Shown: positions 8,701 through 22,000 of the stretch, piece after piece
Numbering within the stretch: position 1 is the stretch's first letter
Layout of the letters: each line of letters starts with the position of its first letter
DNA from: a virus
Direction: 5' to 3' (one strand)
IMG/VR virus record: IMGVR_UViG_3300044984_002334
Location: 1 to 59,189 of that record
DNA: 59,189 bases
The notes under the pieces: model-generated
Database searches by the model: none
The model's input: the letters and a program-made list of their open reading frames with translations, nothing else
Told to the model about the DNA's origin: nothing
Position numbers and translations under genes: made by a program

Positions 8701-10082
8701 TTTAAATCAAACACACTAAAGATATCTCCACCATGATCTATTACTAAGTCAGGTGTTCCCCCTACGTTCATAATCTTACTTACCATAGAAGGTTCCGCAA
8801 TAAGCTTATCAGTTCGTAATGAAGGATTATCGTTATATGCATTTGTGCCTGTTCGACCAATAATACGCTTTATTGCTTCAGCATCTAACCAATCAAATTC
8901 TTTAGGCGCAATACCTGATACCGAATACATCTCAGATAAACCCGTGTTATCACCAGAAATAAAGTTAGAAATAATTTTGTGAAAGATTATTCCTTTGTAC
9001 TTACCTATCTCATAGGTCTCATCTACTAATCGTTTATATGTTTCATAATCTACTGCAGTAACGAACTGAGAGAACTTCTTCTTTTCAGTCTTGTCAGTAT
9101 CTTTCCAAAAGTTATCAGCTTGACGAGTTCCGAAAGTATCCACAAGAGTAAATGGTTTATGTTGCATAGCAGGCATAAACTCATTAGTCACTGTCTGGTA
9201 TTCTTCACCATCCATTGTATACACCTGTTTAATCTCATCTTTAACTGCATTAGACAACACAGAGTAAGAGGGAGAAACGGGGTACTTAAGAGTAAGGAAA
9301 TCTCTGAATGCTTTTACATCTTCAGGAGTGCCAATAAAATGTACCTGCTCTGGTTCATGTACTGCAATCTCATCGTACTCATCATTGTATACACCATCAT
9401 ATCCTTGATCCTTACCTAATGATGGGAGTATGTGTTTAGATCTCTGCTCTCTGAAATCGTCCATAATAGCAGGAAAATCATTAGACTTAGAAGTGAGAAG
9501 GTTCTTTATATTCACTAAGAATAGCCCAGGTTCTCCATATTCACTAACAGTACTTTCATAACCAAGACCAAAATAAAAACCAGCTCCTGAAGGGTATAGT
9601 CCTGAATACCCAGACAAACCTATAGCACTCTTGTCAAACTTCTTAGGTTGCTTTAAATATTCTTCCAGACTTTGTAATCTTTGCAGATCGAATCCTTCTA
9701 AAGTACCTTGTTGTTTTTGTAATCTGAGACTTTCTAATTCTCCATTACGAACATCCATGTATTCTGGAAATTGCGTATTAATTTGCCCAGCATGATAAAC
9801 AATATCTTTAATCGCTGATTTAGGGAAAATAGAATTTAAGTAAGCTGCATATTCTTGCTGGTTACCAACAGTACTTAACTGTGGATATTTTCTAAAGGCT
9901 ATATCAACTCCTGAAATTGAGGGGGCCGAAGCCCCTACTATCTCATTCGCATTTGGAAAATGATCCGCATTATTCTTATCCTGCCAGATAGCAACCTTAG
10001 CAGATAACAATGGTACTGAAAGGCCAGTTTGTTCTTGGAGGGCCTTAAACTCCGGATTATTAATATTTACGCATTTAGCCAT
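5772..10082 (-). CDS. 1436-aa polyvalent ejection protein: ADP-ribosyltransferase-like + PD-(D/E)XK nuclease
   Basis: Last gene of the late operon; its ATG overlaps the stop of the 5044-aa gene by 8 bases. Residues about 90-265 look like a toxin-type ADP-ribosyltransferase with the H-Y-E pattern: VYHAG (H97), GAGFYFGLGYESTVSEYG (167-183) and HEPEQVHFIG (E245). Residues about 360-510 look like a RecB/Cas4-type nuclease: H368, GGTPDLVID (D445), SVFDLKTGKH (D459, K461) and KLQIMLYAMM (Q496). The C-terminal ~900 residues lack a motif I know; they include amphipathic stretches and may be structural. This mix of effector domains fits the 'polyvalent protein' concept for phage proteins injected with DNA. 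Targets are unknown. Delivery with the virion is inferred from its place behind the virion polymerase. Confidence 0.7.
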   Translation of the reverse strand: MAKCVNINNPEFKALQEQTGLSVPLLSAKVAIWQDKNNADHFPNANEIVGASAPSISGVDIAFRKYPQLSTVGNQQEYAAYLNSIFPKSAIKDIVYHAGQINTQFPEYMDVRNGELESLRLQKQQGTLEGFDLQRLQSLEEYLKQPKKFDKSAIGLSGYSGLYPSGAGFYFGLGYESTVSEYGEPGLFLVNIKNLLTSKSNDFPAIMDDFREQRSKHILPSLGKDQGYDGVYNDEYDEIAVHEPEQVHFIGTPEDVKAFRDFLTLKYPVSPSYSVLSNAVKDEIKQVYTMDGEEYQTVTNEFMPAMQHKPFTLVDTFGTRQADNFWKDTDKTEKKKFSQFVTAVDYETYKRLVDETYEIGKYKGIIFHKIISNFISGDNTGLSEMYSVSGIAPKEFDWLDAEAIKRIIGRTGTNAYNDNPSLRTDKLIAEPSMVSKIMNVGGTPDLVIDHGGDIFSVFDLKTGKHFDRNFELDFFKYGRAGDADIFVNPRNKAKLQIMLYAMMIKLNNPKARFKNLEVVHVTNRYNIDEIDSARFINTPAYLKMIKSYLQAERPSTYKAMLEASPSIFDTATYNYVSANKYGNKEAGEVLKLKMLELQSLVMFDTNLYKNITVGKHSGKERYVQIAELIKEINELKRDPEMDLKSWDTDMGWMDRWMGTNTASTNPYIKAYYSILSEKKQHARTAHGKWRAAFDDVLNPLIEERTGKPYSKVIGGIDRTKLFEWAYKGTRLYHADDSEFKSFSQAQQNFLNFVNNSVEMFFNDKLANYENIPKGNTALANRVVTFTERAGRKLNVTNLDLFNGKYSNSSRPEFAYYKGFFPKYAPQLYDVARRYSTFSKETLKFIYNRTFTYYYEMVFDKWDASREAIPMKYLDNDHIMDQQAYTLNLELSLDNFVKQNFYKLHMDEVYAYGLGLKLYLDFNKRMENGAEKPRLEAYIEDSVNLHILGKKSTGIDFSGRSFGKVTEEGYKQFSGVKFLRSVKSYFSGVTMWLKPVSGSVNAVFANLVTLKEAARNSFGSKVGNASFGLSHLREGYAEAIGMFGRDAFTGNFRTTKGWLLMEQFGYMPDNVDWYSSKNEMLTANNNLFTTKTLTLFHSLPEEVLATSMFIAQLKAMKTVDKNGNEISMWDAYEVVDGNITYQGGSRGQRSTSNFSDKPSYKEVLGLEIEEVNAMKFLYEKIHGGYRLDERVAAEYYILGELMMQLKRYLPSILKNVWASRGTRQGEGFFKKEVDIHGKEILKWDASIVEGRWRMLLGLLFNRLAIQNSTPGDKGSKIREFFGFQFDESYDWDKLSEQQKEDLKDFAITSALYFFMILAGKSMWDDDDKDTTKKMFYRITDDFGSYVSPIEILKNAINLSAPVTAKKSIAMLDSSSKFFWSVLMYTVGMDDKALTRDGNFRGSKDLQRSIPFISAYHDLYSKMENDSYFQQFLDVRTY

Positions 10083-13000
10083 TGCAATCTAATAATTTTT
10101 GTTGCTCTTCTGGACTGTATTGTGAAAATTCCTCAAGACTTAAACCGAAGGCTCTTAACACGTTATCTACTGACTTAGGTACTCCGTCTTCATCCCAATC
10201 AGATAATACTGCTGTATCGGAGATGTCTTGAAACTTTATGATAATACCTGAACCTGTTGGGTTCTTAGTAACGCTTCCTACTTGTACTTTCCTACGTAAT
10301 GAGCGATCATAGTTATAACTAGGAGTTATAAAAATTATATCATCCTTTTTAACTCCGTTAATTAATTTAGAGTAAGTAAGTGCAGTAGTTGGAGACTCTT
10401 GAACTGTATGAACAGTAAGTTCTGTAGGAGTAAAGTTTGTTGCTATATTGTAGTTATCAGGAGTTTCTGTATAATAAACATCATTTATATTTCCCACTTT
10501 CTGGTAATACCCGTAATCTGGGGTAAAAAGAACAAGCTTAAACACAGTAGTTTTTTGCTTGTATGTATCCTTAATGTAAGGTGGGAAAGCTTTGGCTTCT
10601 CCTTTATCGTTCTTCTCAGGAGTAAACCTTTTATCAAAGAACACCTTAATACGAGTATCCGTGTTAGGTAATGTTATTATTTCATAACCAGCATCTATAG
10701 CTTTAGCCTGTGTAACTGGATCATATGGAATGAACGAAGCAGATCTATCGTAATAGATCTTAGGTAGCCTATTTGCATTTGTAATTACGTTAAACAACGC
10801 AAAGTGATTAAGCTGCGCACCTGTAACACCTTCAGAAGCGTTTGTCAACTTAGTTACATATCTATCTATAACGTTTTTAAACATTGTAGATGGAATATAT
10901 GCTGCGTAAGAAGAGGATGAGTTGTCCAAGCCAAGATTAAGTAGTGCGTACACTAAAAGATCTCGTTGTATTGGAGATACCTTAGACGAATCAAGAACTA
11001 AGGATCTTGTAACTTCACCATTGATGATTGTATACTGGTTAAGTTGTTTAAAACCTAATGCAAGTTTAGCAATATCTTCTGGTTGAATACCTATACCTGC
11101 TCTAAAACTAAGTGTACGAACTTTCTGATCATTAAACTGTATAGAAAGCGTGTTTAAGAATTCGTTACGTTCACCTAATGGGTGAGTTCTGTCATAAGCT
11201 TGTAACTTCTGAATAAACGTAGCAACTTCATCATTAAATGTTCTTTGTTTAGAAAGTACATATGAACCTCCATCAGAAAGAGTAACTGCTTTAGGAGTTA
11301 CTAAGGAAAGCCTCGACTTGATTAACGGGTCAGAAGCTAGCAGGTAATTAGAGAATGCACGGCGAATTTTAACATACTCTTCTCCAGTTTCATCTGCAGA
11401 GTTAAGCGTTACTGCTTTGTAAACTTCTTTAGACATATGTATCATAGGATCAGAGTGGAGTGACCACTTGTCTTTAATAAAGGAAATCAGATCCGTGTTT
11501 ACTTCGTAAGCAGCTTTTAAATGTGCCGCAGAGTTGAACATGTTAGGAATAATGAATGAGAAGTCTTGACGAGACTTAAGTACTCCATCTTTATATGTAC
11601 CTATCTTAGCTTCTAGCAACTCTTGGTTCTTAAAGATATTCTGAACAAACACTTCCTGCTCTTTAACAATGTTAAGGAACGTAGATAATGATCTCATATC
11701 CCCACCAATCTTAAAGCCTTTAGCGAAAAGATGAACCGCAGCTGCAGTGATTTCATCATTAGGAGTTGTTATATTATTTTTCAGATCTTCGAGAGACAAC
11801 ACCTTAGTACTTACTGGGTACTTCTTTAAAAGATCAGCTACAAACGTACTAGCGTTCTTAACTTTAGATTTAGTTAATGGTTTGAATACATCTTGATATA
11901 ATAACGCAATTATAGCTTCCATTGGCATACCTGTAGAAACAAGTCCTACTACTGCATTACCTATGTTCTGGTTAATACCAGCGCGATATAAATAACCAAG
12001 TTTCAAGTTATCTATCGCAGCATTAGTAAGTGTATCAAGAACTTGAGTAACTAAGTATTTGCCTTCAGCATCTTTAGTAGCGATCCTATCAAACAGTGTA
12101 TCTTCTCCGTTTATATTGAAGCGATAGCGAGTATCATAATTTAGAACCGGTGAACGGTACTCTTTAAACTCGAAAGTTTTATAATAGTCGTCCTTAGCTT
12201 TCTGTAAATTATCTATCTGTTTATTAAGCGCAGTTTTCTTATCAGCATCAGAAGTCATCAATAACTCTTGTTGAAGTTCTCCAATAGAAATATAAATTTT
12301 ATTTAAAGTTTCCTCCGCACCAGCAGTAGCTAAGTAACCAAATGATTTAGCTGCATTAGCAAAGGCACCAGTTAATACAACACCAGCTGTAAGCATTTCG
12401 AATGCTTGAAACTCATCTTCTAAGTTAGTTAAATCTAAGTCCTTACCTTGTTGAAACTGTTTGTAGAAATCATCATCAATGATGTCTGTAAGAGCAGTAA
12501 AGGCAATTGGGGTAGTCATACGATACTTATTGTTCTCGTCCGTAATAACATCTAACATAGTCTCTGTGACAGAGTTCTTAAGGTACTTAGCTTTGAGAGA
12601 CTTGAGAGATTTAATACTTTTAGAAATTAATCCTCCAAACCCAGCTTTTAACTCCTCTTGTAGAGAACCTTCTAAGCTTTCTAGTGCAGCTAAGTTATAT
12701 TTGATATAGTTTAGGTATTCTTTAGATAAAGAATACTTGTTGTTTACAACCTCATAACCTACTGGAGTATCGGCATTAGTATTTATCATCACATCTTCAG
12801 TAGAAACTATCTCAGTTATAAACTTAAGAACTGTCTCGAGATAAGGAATAAATGAAGGATTTAAGGTTGAGAAGTCTTCAATCTTAGTAATCATTTCTGA
12901 AAACGCACTTAATACAGTAGGTTCCATAATTTTATCTGGACCCATTACTATGTGATTACGTTTCATCCAAGATTTACGGAATGTAGCTTCATTAGGAGCT

Positions 13001-16000
13001 TTAGAAGCTATGAACGCCTCTTGGAACTTACGTTCTAACTCAAGTCCACTATCAGTAGTAGCTGTAGCAACTTCTACGGATAACTTAAATTGTTCTTTAA
13101 ACGTACGCTTTAATTCCTGCAGTTTTAATATGTCTTCTTGACTTTCAAGTGTATCTTCTAAACTTTTTAACTCATTAAACACTTGTCCAAGTTTAGATAT
13201 AAGTCCTGTTAACACAATTCCATCTACATAAGAAGCTTCAGAAATGCTTACAGTCTCACGCATAATTACAAAGAGACTATCTACGTCAAAGTCACTACCA
13301 TGAATAGGCACTAACTCTTTAGGAGCTATAATCACGTTTGTTTTACCACCAGGATATGTGTCTACAATACGAAATGCAATTGCAGAGTGGAGTTCAGTAG
13401 AAGGAATACGAAATGCCATACCATCAGGCATAGTATAAATACTCTGGCCGTTCTTAAGCGCCACACGCTGTTCTGTAGTAAGTAACTCAGCAGGAACTAC
13501 AACTTCAGCTACTAACATTTTTCTCCCATTTACTTCTTCATACTTGTAAGTAAGCGCATCTAGATTTGTTTTGTTAGTTGCAACTATATCTGTTCCTGTA
13601 TCCCAAGACACACCTTCTGCTGTTTGAAGTACAAGCTTACCACCTTTAAACTTAATCTTGGTAGTAGATTTTCCTAAACCAGAAGCAAGTGCAATGATAC
13701 CTTTCTTCTCAAGAATTGGGTGATTATGGTTTACACCATTATATATAAGGTCAAGAGCTCTTTCAGATCCTGAACCTCCCAAGTTCTTAGCTAAGTATTT
13801 ATTCAACCCTTCTTTAGTTAAAGTATCGAAGAACTCTTTCTTACCATCGTTTATTAACTCTGCTATCAAATCATACACCTGTCTTGCTGCAACTTGTGTA
13901 TTCTCGTAAGCAGGATTCTTAAGCTTGTCTCCATATACATTTAAGAAGTACATCAACTGAGAGTAAACTGAAACATCTTTCTCTACGTCTGTAGTAGCAT
14001 TGAACTGTAACCGATAATTGTGATTAGATAGCGTAAGAGATGGCAGTACTGGCGCAGAATCATATGCATCTGCAAAATCACTTAACATTCCAACAGCTCC
14101 TATTCCTTCTAAAGAAGATAAATCAGTATCCTTGCCAGCTACTTTTTTCATAATATTAGCCATCGTAGGATATTTCAAAGGCACACCTTCTTCAGAATAT
14201 AAAATAGGCAATCCAACTTTGACAGCGGATCTAAAGACAGCTTCATCATTACCCTGACTCTCCATCACTTCTCGTAACCTTGCAAGATACTTAAACTTAG
14301 CACATAACTCGTCAGTAAGGACTACTGTAGAGTTTTTAACATACCGAGCGATTGAAGTACTCATTACAGGGTTACCATCTTTATCATTGAAAGTATGTGG
14401 GTCTATACCGAAGTACACAGGCTTGTGGACATTACCTAATGTCCAAGATTTCTCAAAGCCTTTAGAAAGATCTGCTAAGCGAGCAGGAGTCATAAACCCT
14501 TGCGCATCTGTAGACTCAAACTCATCACCAAAAAATGTCATAAAGTTTTCGAACTCTTCTTTCTCATTCTCAGGTACTACGCCGCCGAAGAACAGCTCTG
14601 CAAACTTAGCTCGTGTAGTTTCTAATCCGACTACTGTATCAGCAAGGATAGCAAGTTTGTAGGTCTCTTTCATACCTATTATTGGGTCAACTAACCCACG
14701 AATACCAGGAGCTTTTGTCCCAGCAAAACGTTTAATAATCATATCTACAGAAGGAAACGCTGAGTAGTCACCTAAATATAATTGATTTAAATGATAAGAG
14801 TTAACAGTGTTATTTAAGTAAAAAAGAGTAAACAATGGTAAAATTAAATTTATATTGCCCTTATCACTAGATTTAAAATTAATAATTTCCTCACCTTTAG
14901 TAAAGTCATATTGAATAGTATCTAAAAGTTCATTAAACTCACCACTAAAGAGGTTCTTTTCTTTTTCAGCGTTTCGTAAAGAAAGCATGGTAGCGATCAT
15001 TCGTTTATCAAAAGAAGGTTCTAACTCTTTAATATTGTTCTCTAAGTAAGTAAGCGCTTCTTTCTTTAAGTAATCGTAAGCACGAGCTGCGAGTTCATCA
15101 GAAGGAATCTCTCTCCAATTAGGAAACTCAGTACTTACCTTTAAGCCAACTTTAAAGTTAGCGAATAGATTAGAACTAAGTGACTTCTCATACTTCTCGA
15201 TATCTATGATACCTCTTTCTAATAGATTTGCTTTCGCTTTTAAAGAATCAAACATTTCTGCTATACCATATTTTGTCTTGTCCATAGAAAGTAATCCTAA
15301 ACGAACTAATGGATGCTTAGGAGAGTCTGAAGGAACAAAAGAAAACTGGTGGTAAGAATTTCCATATTGACGAATGCCGTCTACAAATCCAGTAATAAAC
15401 TTACGCTGGAAGAAAAAGAACTTGTTCTCACGTAGGTACTCGGTTGAAGAGCCATTGTCTTTATTCTTAGCGCCAGCATACTCACCTACAGCATAGATTC
15501 TATTCGCAGCTCTTTTTGGAGACTGTATAAATATATTATGCTTATGTAAGTCGGTAAGTAGGTGATCGGGCACAACTCTAAATTTAGAATTCTTAGTTGA
15601 TTGTGAGTTGATTAAAGAAGAATCTATATCTATAATGTTGTTGAGTACATCATACATAAAGGAAGACTCGTGATACTTATAGAACTTATTACCATTAAGA
15701 TCGAGTACAGATGGGTTACGAATAAACTCATCAGATCTAGCCATTGGTTTATTGATCTCAGAGATATAACCATCGACACTCTCTAGCCATTCAGGGAAGT
15801 TAAACACCTTAACAGTATCATCTTCAGAAGTAACAATGTCAGAAGTGACTTTAGCAGTATGGCTAAGCAATCCTTTTATCTTCTCTGCAAGCTCAGCAAC
15901 CTCCTCATCTTTAATCGTCAGATTATTAGCTGGAAGATTCAGCATCTTATAGAAATATCGAATAGCCACTTTCTTAGCTTTTGGGTTACTACTTAGTGCA

Positions 16001-19000
16001 GCCCGTATTGTTGTAGGCTTGCCTTCTGACACGAACTTATGATCGTAATAAAGTGTGTGCAGACTTTTCAAAGTGCCGTTACCAAAACGCTCATACAATT
16101 CATTAGAGATAAACTCTTTAATAGTGACAGAAACGTCAGAAGAACGAGACTTAACCATACGGAATGTATTACCTTCTGCAGATGTACGTGTAGAGATAAA
16201 CAAATCTGTTTCCTTCATTGAAGCCATAGTATTATGAACACCTCGTAAGACGTTTATAGCATCTGCCTTGTGTAACATCTTATTGAACTGTGCAATCGTA
16301 AGAGCATTATTCTTCGCCTTAAGGAAAAGGAATAGTGAGTTAGATGTCATCTGCTTACCTGATGTAGGAAGCTTCTCTAACTCAGCAAGAGTTTTTATAC
16401 CGTCTGCTTCATAAGCAATGTAAGCATTTACGCCTGCAATAGAATTCACTGCTGTAATATGAAGATTCGTAGGGATGGTTACGCCATCTACAAAACTGTT
16501 ATTAGTAGCAAGGATTATATTGTTATATAAGTTATCTATGATTGCAAGATCTAACCCTGAAAGACCAGAATCAGATTTAAGTTTTAACAACTGCGCACTG
16601 ATAGAGTTCTTGGTACTCGAAAGACTTTGAGTCCAATCAAGAGTAGAAGCGAGCTGCATTGTCTTAATGTACACAAGTGCTGATGATAGATACCTATTAC
16701 CTACCTGCACAAAAGACAAGAAGTCCTTCATACTTTCAGAGAGTGTGGTCTCATAAGACTTGTTATATAACTTAAGATATTCTAAGATACCAGAAGACTC
16801 TTTTAACTCAGTATCACCTGAATAGAATTCCTCTTCTCCTAACTCAGCAAGCTCCAAGTTCACACGTCCAATAGCATTCTCATCAAAGTTTGTGTTAGGA
16901 TAGATATCCTTGATAATGTCCTTAAGAACTAAAGTGTTAGTTTTAGTATTGCTTGACGTAAGAGAATCAATACCAGCTAACATATCTTCGAGAGCAGGCA
17001 ATTCATTATATAGAATTTCAACTTTACGATTAGAATTCGCTGTTCCTAATTCAGCATACAACGCTTTGATTGCTTTAGCAGATCCTGAGCGAGTCAATCC
17101 ATTAGGGAAAACATATGCTGGATTAGAAAGATTAGTTTTAAGCTCTGCGAATAACTCATTCCTAATCTTCATCACTTCAGTTGTCTTAGCCATATTAGCA
17201 GAAACCGTATTAAGAACTAAGTTCTTAGCTACTATATAACGTGCAGCTGAACGATCTTCAACCTTCTGAATCGCGAGTGCAATCTCAGGCATAACCAAGT
17301 AACCTAATGCTTCAAACAGTTTGTTAAACTCTGGCAAGGTCATCATCTTAGTGAAGGCTTCACGATTAGTAGTCGAGTTAGTTTTTATAAGGAACTCTGA
17401 CTTGTCTTTGTTATTGAAGACTTGAGTAAACAGAATATCATATAACGCATCCCGGTCATTGGTAACTGCTTTAAGGATGTTAGGAATTAACTTAGTAGTT
17501 GGATTAGAAGCATCTAAGAATATGATAGACTTGATTAAGTTAATCTGTTCTTTAGTTAGTTCCTTACCAGCAAGTAGTGTGTCTAAGTACAAACCCATTG
17601 ATTTGGATGTGTAGATAGTTCCTAAGTGCGTGTATACCTGTTCCACATTCTGATTAACGTAGGCGAATGAAGATGTGCCTATACTACTAAGAATTCGTAA
17701 TTGCTCTTCTTCTGGGAGAAGCAAGAAGCTATCCCTGAACTTAAGGTTAGAAGTTTCACCATATGTAGGGATTCTCTCCAACATAGGAAAACTACTAGTT
17801 ACATTAGCTGCAAGTTCATCAAACTCATATTCATCTGCATCATTCAATTGTTTGTTCAGCCGGCCAAGAGTCTCAGCTTTCACTTCGGTAACAGATCTCG
17901 TTACTACAACTGGTGGAGCAGGCCGTAAGAATTGAGCCTTTGTGTCACCATAGAAGTTCTCAAGTACGGCAAGTGTTGCATCATAAACATTAGCATCCAG
18001 TCCTAAGATATCCGCTAAGTAATCTAAGATCGTTTGAAGTAACCGTTTTAGGATAGAGTCTTTAGACTTAGGTAACACTTCTATTGACTTAGCAAGTTCT
18101 CTAAACTTAGGATTAGATAACGATGCAACGAACTCAAAAATGTCAAGTTCAGAAGGTGTTGTTTCATATACCTCAGTTAGCTTATATTTACTTCCTGTGT
18201 CAGGATTAATTTTACCTTTGACAGCACCATCAAAACGTTTCTTAAGTGCTGCTATACGTTGATATAATAAGGCTTCAGGAGTATCTTTTTTAGATAACCT
18301 ATCCTTTTTTCCTTTCATTAATGAAGCTTTAGTAACAGCATGCAATCCTTCATGCAACATAAGATGAGACTCTATTTTACCCACGGGTAACCCAACACTA
18401 ATGGAAAATACTCCATTTTCATCTAAAGCTGTCATAGCTAAATCCTTACGGTACTCACCATTAAGATATATACCTTTAAGAGATTCATATACTTTAGCTT
18501 GCTCAGGTAATGCCGTTTCCACTAGCAAACGTATTCGCTCGAGTTCACCTACAACCTTCATTTCACTAAACAATTCCTTAGCTCCATAAGTTTTTCCTTT
18601 CTCAACTTCAGGCCCCACTACAATCGCATCTGTTAACTTGTAAGTAACAGTTGTAGGATTAACTTTAATGAAGCTAGACGAAAGTTGTTGAGATACAGTT
18701 TTGTGATCTTTCGCAAGATTAGTTCTGCTGATCTCTGACATCTTTAAAGGAGTGTTCAAATTTCCATTTGCTCCCTCTTCTAAGATAGGATTAACAATTG
18801 CTTGTAAGAATGGGAGTGTGGTCTCGGCAGAAGTAAAGAAGAAAATTACATTCTCTGCTTGTCCTCGTGCTGTAGCTGCATCACTGCCTCTATCTTGGTA
18901 CGCACGTTGTAGCGCAGTACGCAGATCAGAAAGTTTATCTTGGTCCGTAAACTGCACACCTTCTCCAAGTAATGCGATTACATCAGGATTAGCGTAGAGC

Positions 19001-22000
19001 CTATCATAATCAACAAACTCTTTTACGAAACTATCTCCAGTTTTCTCATCTGTTTCATAGTTAGTGAGCAACGAACCTGCCCGATACATACCAGACTGTT
19101 TCACATTCTTCTTTTGCACTGGATCCCACTTCATCAAGTTTCTCCGGAGCTGTTCTCCATTTACATTAGAGTTAGCTTTAGCTAGGTTGTTAAATTCATG
19201 CTGAGCTGGGCCCATACCTTCACGCATTTGCAACTGCTTATATGGGATTGTGTTCTCTTCTCGATTAGTTGCATCAGTAGAAGCTTCTAATCTGAATCGC
19301 TTATTCTTAGTCTCAGTAATAGCTACAATTACATCTCCATTTACTTTAAAGTAATCAGTGCCTTCGATGGTAGTTCCATTCTCATTTAGATACTCAACTG
19401 CTTCATCTTCAGTTTCGAACGTGACCATCCTACGAGTTCCACCAAACACACCTCTCACAACCTGATCCATTGCGGAAGAGATAGGAGGAGCAGTAGATTT
19501 CTTTTTAATTCCGTAAGTGTTTTCTCCAGTATGCGTATCAATATCTACTTCATAATGTTCAGAAGCAGAACGTACAGTATCACCAAACTCTTCTGAACCA
19601 AGTGGAATTCCAAGTTCTTGCTCTAACACTTCTGCAGCACGTGTGAACTCTATTAAATTAGAAACTGAAGATGCATCTAATGGTGAAGAGTTAAGAGGTA
19701 TTACAAAAGGTTTCTCTGAAGCTGTTACAATACCTTCCCTACCAACACGTTTAAGGTTGCTAAAGATTAAGTAAGGAAAGCCTGGAGCAGGCGTGACGTG
19801 AGCTAACTCCTTAGGGGGTTTGTTTTTATGCTTGTCAAAGATCTTAAGATTGATATCAGAAACAATCACATCATTACCTGATGGGTCTTTAACTGTACGC
19901 TGTATTGCTTTCCAGTTAACAGTGTACGTACCATCTGCATTTTTATTTACCCAACGTTCTTCCGGATTAAGAGATTGAATGAATTCTAAACCTGAAGGGT
20001 GTGTACCGTAGTAAGAAGTGTAGAACTTAATGATTACATCCTCGATTAACGAAGTAGCTCCATTGTCGTAAGCAGGCTGTGCTGTTTCAAATGCTCCAGG
20101 AATGTAAGAGATGGATAATGCATCAGCTCGTGTGATCTCAATTTCTCCAGCAGAGATTAAAGAGATATCTGGGATGACTTCAGTAAGTGCTGCTTCATTT
20201 AATACAGGCATTCCTTTAAGCGGAATAGTCTTCGCTTCCTCTTCGGAGAGAACCGCAACTCTATAGTACTTACCTTCGTTACCTTTCATTACTACCTGAT
20301 AGAAGTTTACTCCATTACGTGATAAAGGAATAATATGGCCAATACCTGAAGTAGGCACGTTTCCTCTTGAAAAAGCGTAGTTAGTAGGGTTGATAAGGAA
20401 AGCTTCTCCTTCTTGAAGTTCAGGAGTTGGAAGAACGACATCAGCTGGATCTATTGCAGCAAAGCTTTCGCTTGTTATAGCAACGTCTTCAGATGAGTTA
20501 GTTTCAACATCTTCCTCAGTAGCAGTAACCTCAGTTAGCGCACTAGGAGAAATAATCGTAACACCAGCTAAGATGTTTTGAAGATTCTTAGCAGAATTGA
20601 TATTAGAGTTAAAGTAATCCTTTGTCTTAGTAAGCTCTTCTACAGAGTTAGTGATCGTAGAACTCATGTCAGTATTAGGAGCACCATTCACAACAGAAGG
20701 AGAAGTAGTGACTAATAGAGACTTAGTTCGAGAATACGCTGTGTAGTAAACCTTATTCATTTCGAAAGGCTCTGCAGGTAAATCAAGTTCATTGATATCT
20801 ACAAACACTTCATCCCACTGATATCCTTGTGCTTCTGCTACTGTAAGGACAGTTACACCTGAATACTTAGCTTTATCTTCTTGTGAAGAAACTAAAACTA
20901 CTCTTGAACGTGTAGTAGGTGTAGACAAGAGTTTTTGAAACTCAGTATCTTTAGCACCTATTACTCCAAAGACTGCGGATGTGTCTGTGATAGAAGATAG
21001 TTCTTCTGAAGCAGTAGCAATTGGAGATTGTACCTCCTTAGCATTCAACTGGTACTTAGACATAAACGAAGCTATATAACCTACATTTGTGCGGTACGAA
21101 GTTGTAAGAGGAATAGTGTTATAAGCACGTAGCGATTTATCGAGTGAAGACTCAGCCTCAGCTTTAAGCTGTGAAGGGTCGCCTAAGGCAATAATCCTCT
21201 TAGACTTTATCTTAGCAGTGATAGCATCTAGTTCTTCCTTAGAAAAGGTATAGACCTCATCTATAACTATGTAATCATAAGGGGAGATATCTGCAGCCAT
21301 AAAGGCTTCAAACGAACCTTTAGTTTTATCTCCAAAGATTGCGTTATTGATATTCTCTGAAGTAAGTTTTGTCTTAGAGAATGCGTAGACTTTAGCTGCT
21401 GGGTTCAGCGACTTGTACATCTCATATAGCGAACTAGCTAGTAAGAATGTCTTACCGCTACCACCAATACCTTTAGATAGTAATACGTTATCTCCAGCAT
21501 GCGAAACAGTTAGCGGAGGATTAGTAAGGAACAACATCCCTTGAGTAAGAACAATGTTCTGTTGTAAGGAAGGCGGTTGTGCTAATTTCTCTTTAAGAGC
21601 AACAAACTTTACGTAATCTAAGTTCGAACCCATGAGCTTAGTAATTAACCCTAAAGCTAATGCTTGCTCATAGTAGTCTTTAATTTTAAGAGCGAACTTA
21701 TCGTCTACGGGCTTAGCAACTTTAGCTAAGTAGTTAAAGTCATAGTCGTTAGAGAACTTAGTGATGTACGGAGGCACATCATCTCCATAATGATCTCGTA
21801 TGAGATTGTCTATGACTGCTATAGGACCTGTTAAGGAGTAGGTATCCAACTCCTTTACACGAGCAGGTTTTAACCCAAACGCTTCAAAATCTTTTGAGAA
21901 CTTAATCTCTTTTAGTGAATCTAAGAACTCATGTTCTTGTTCTGCAGTAGAAAGATTTCTAAATGTAGAAACGATAGATAGAACACCATCAAAAGGAAGT

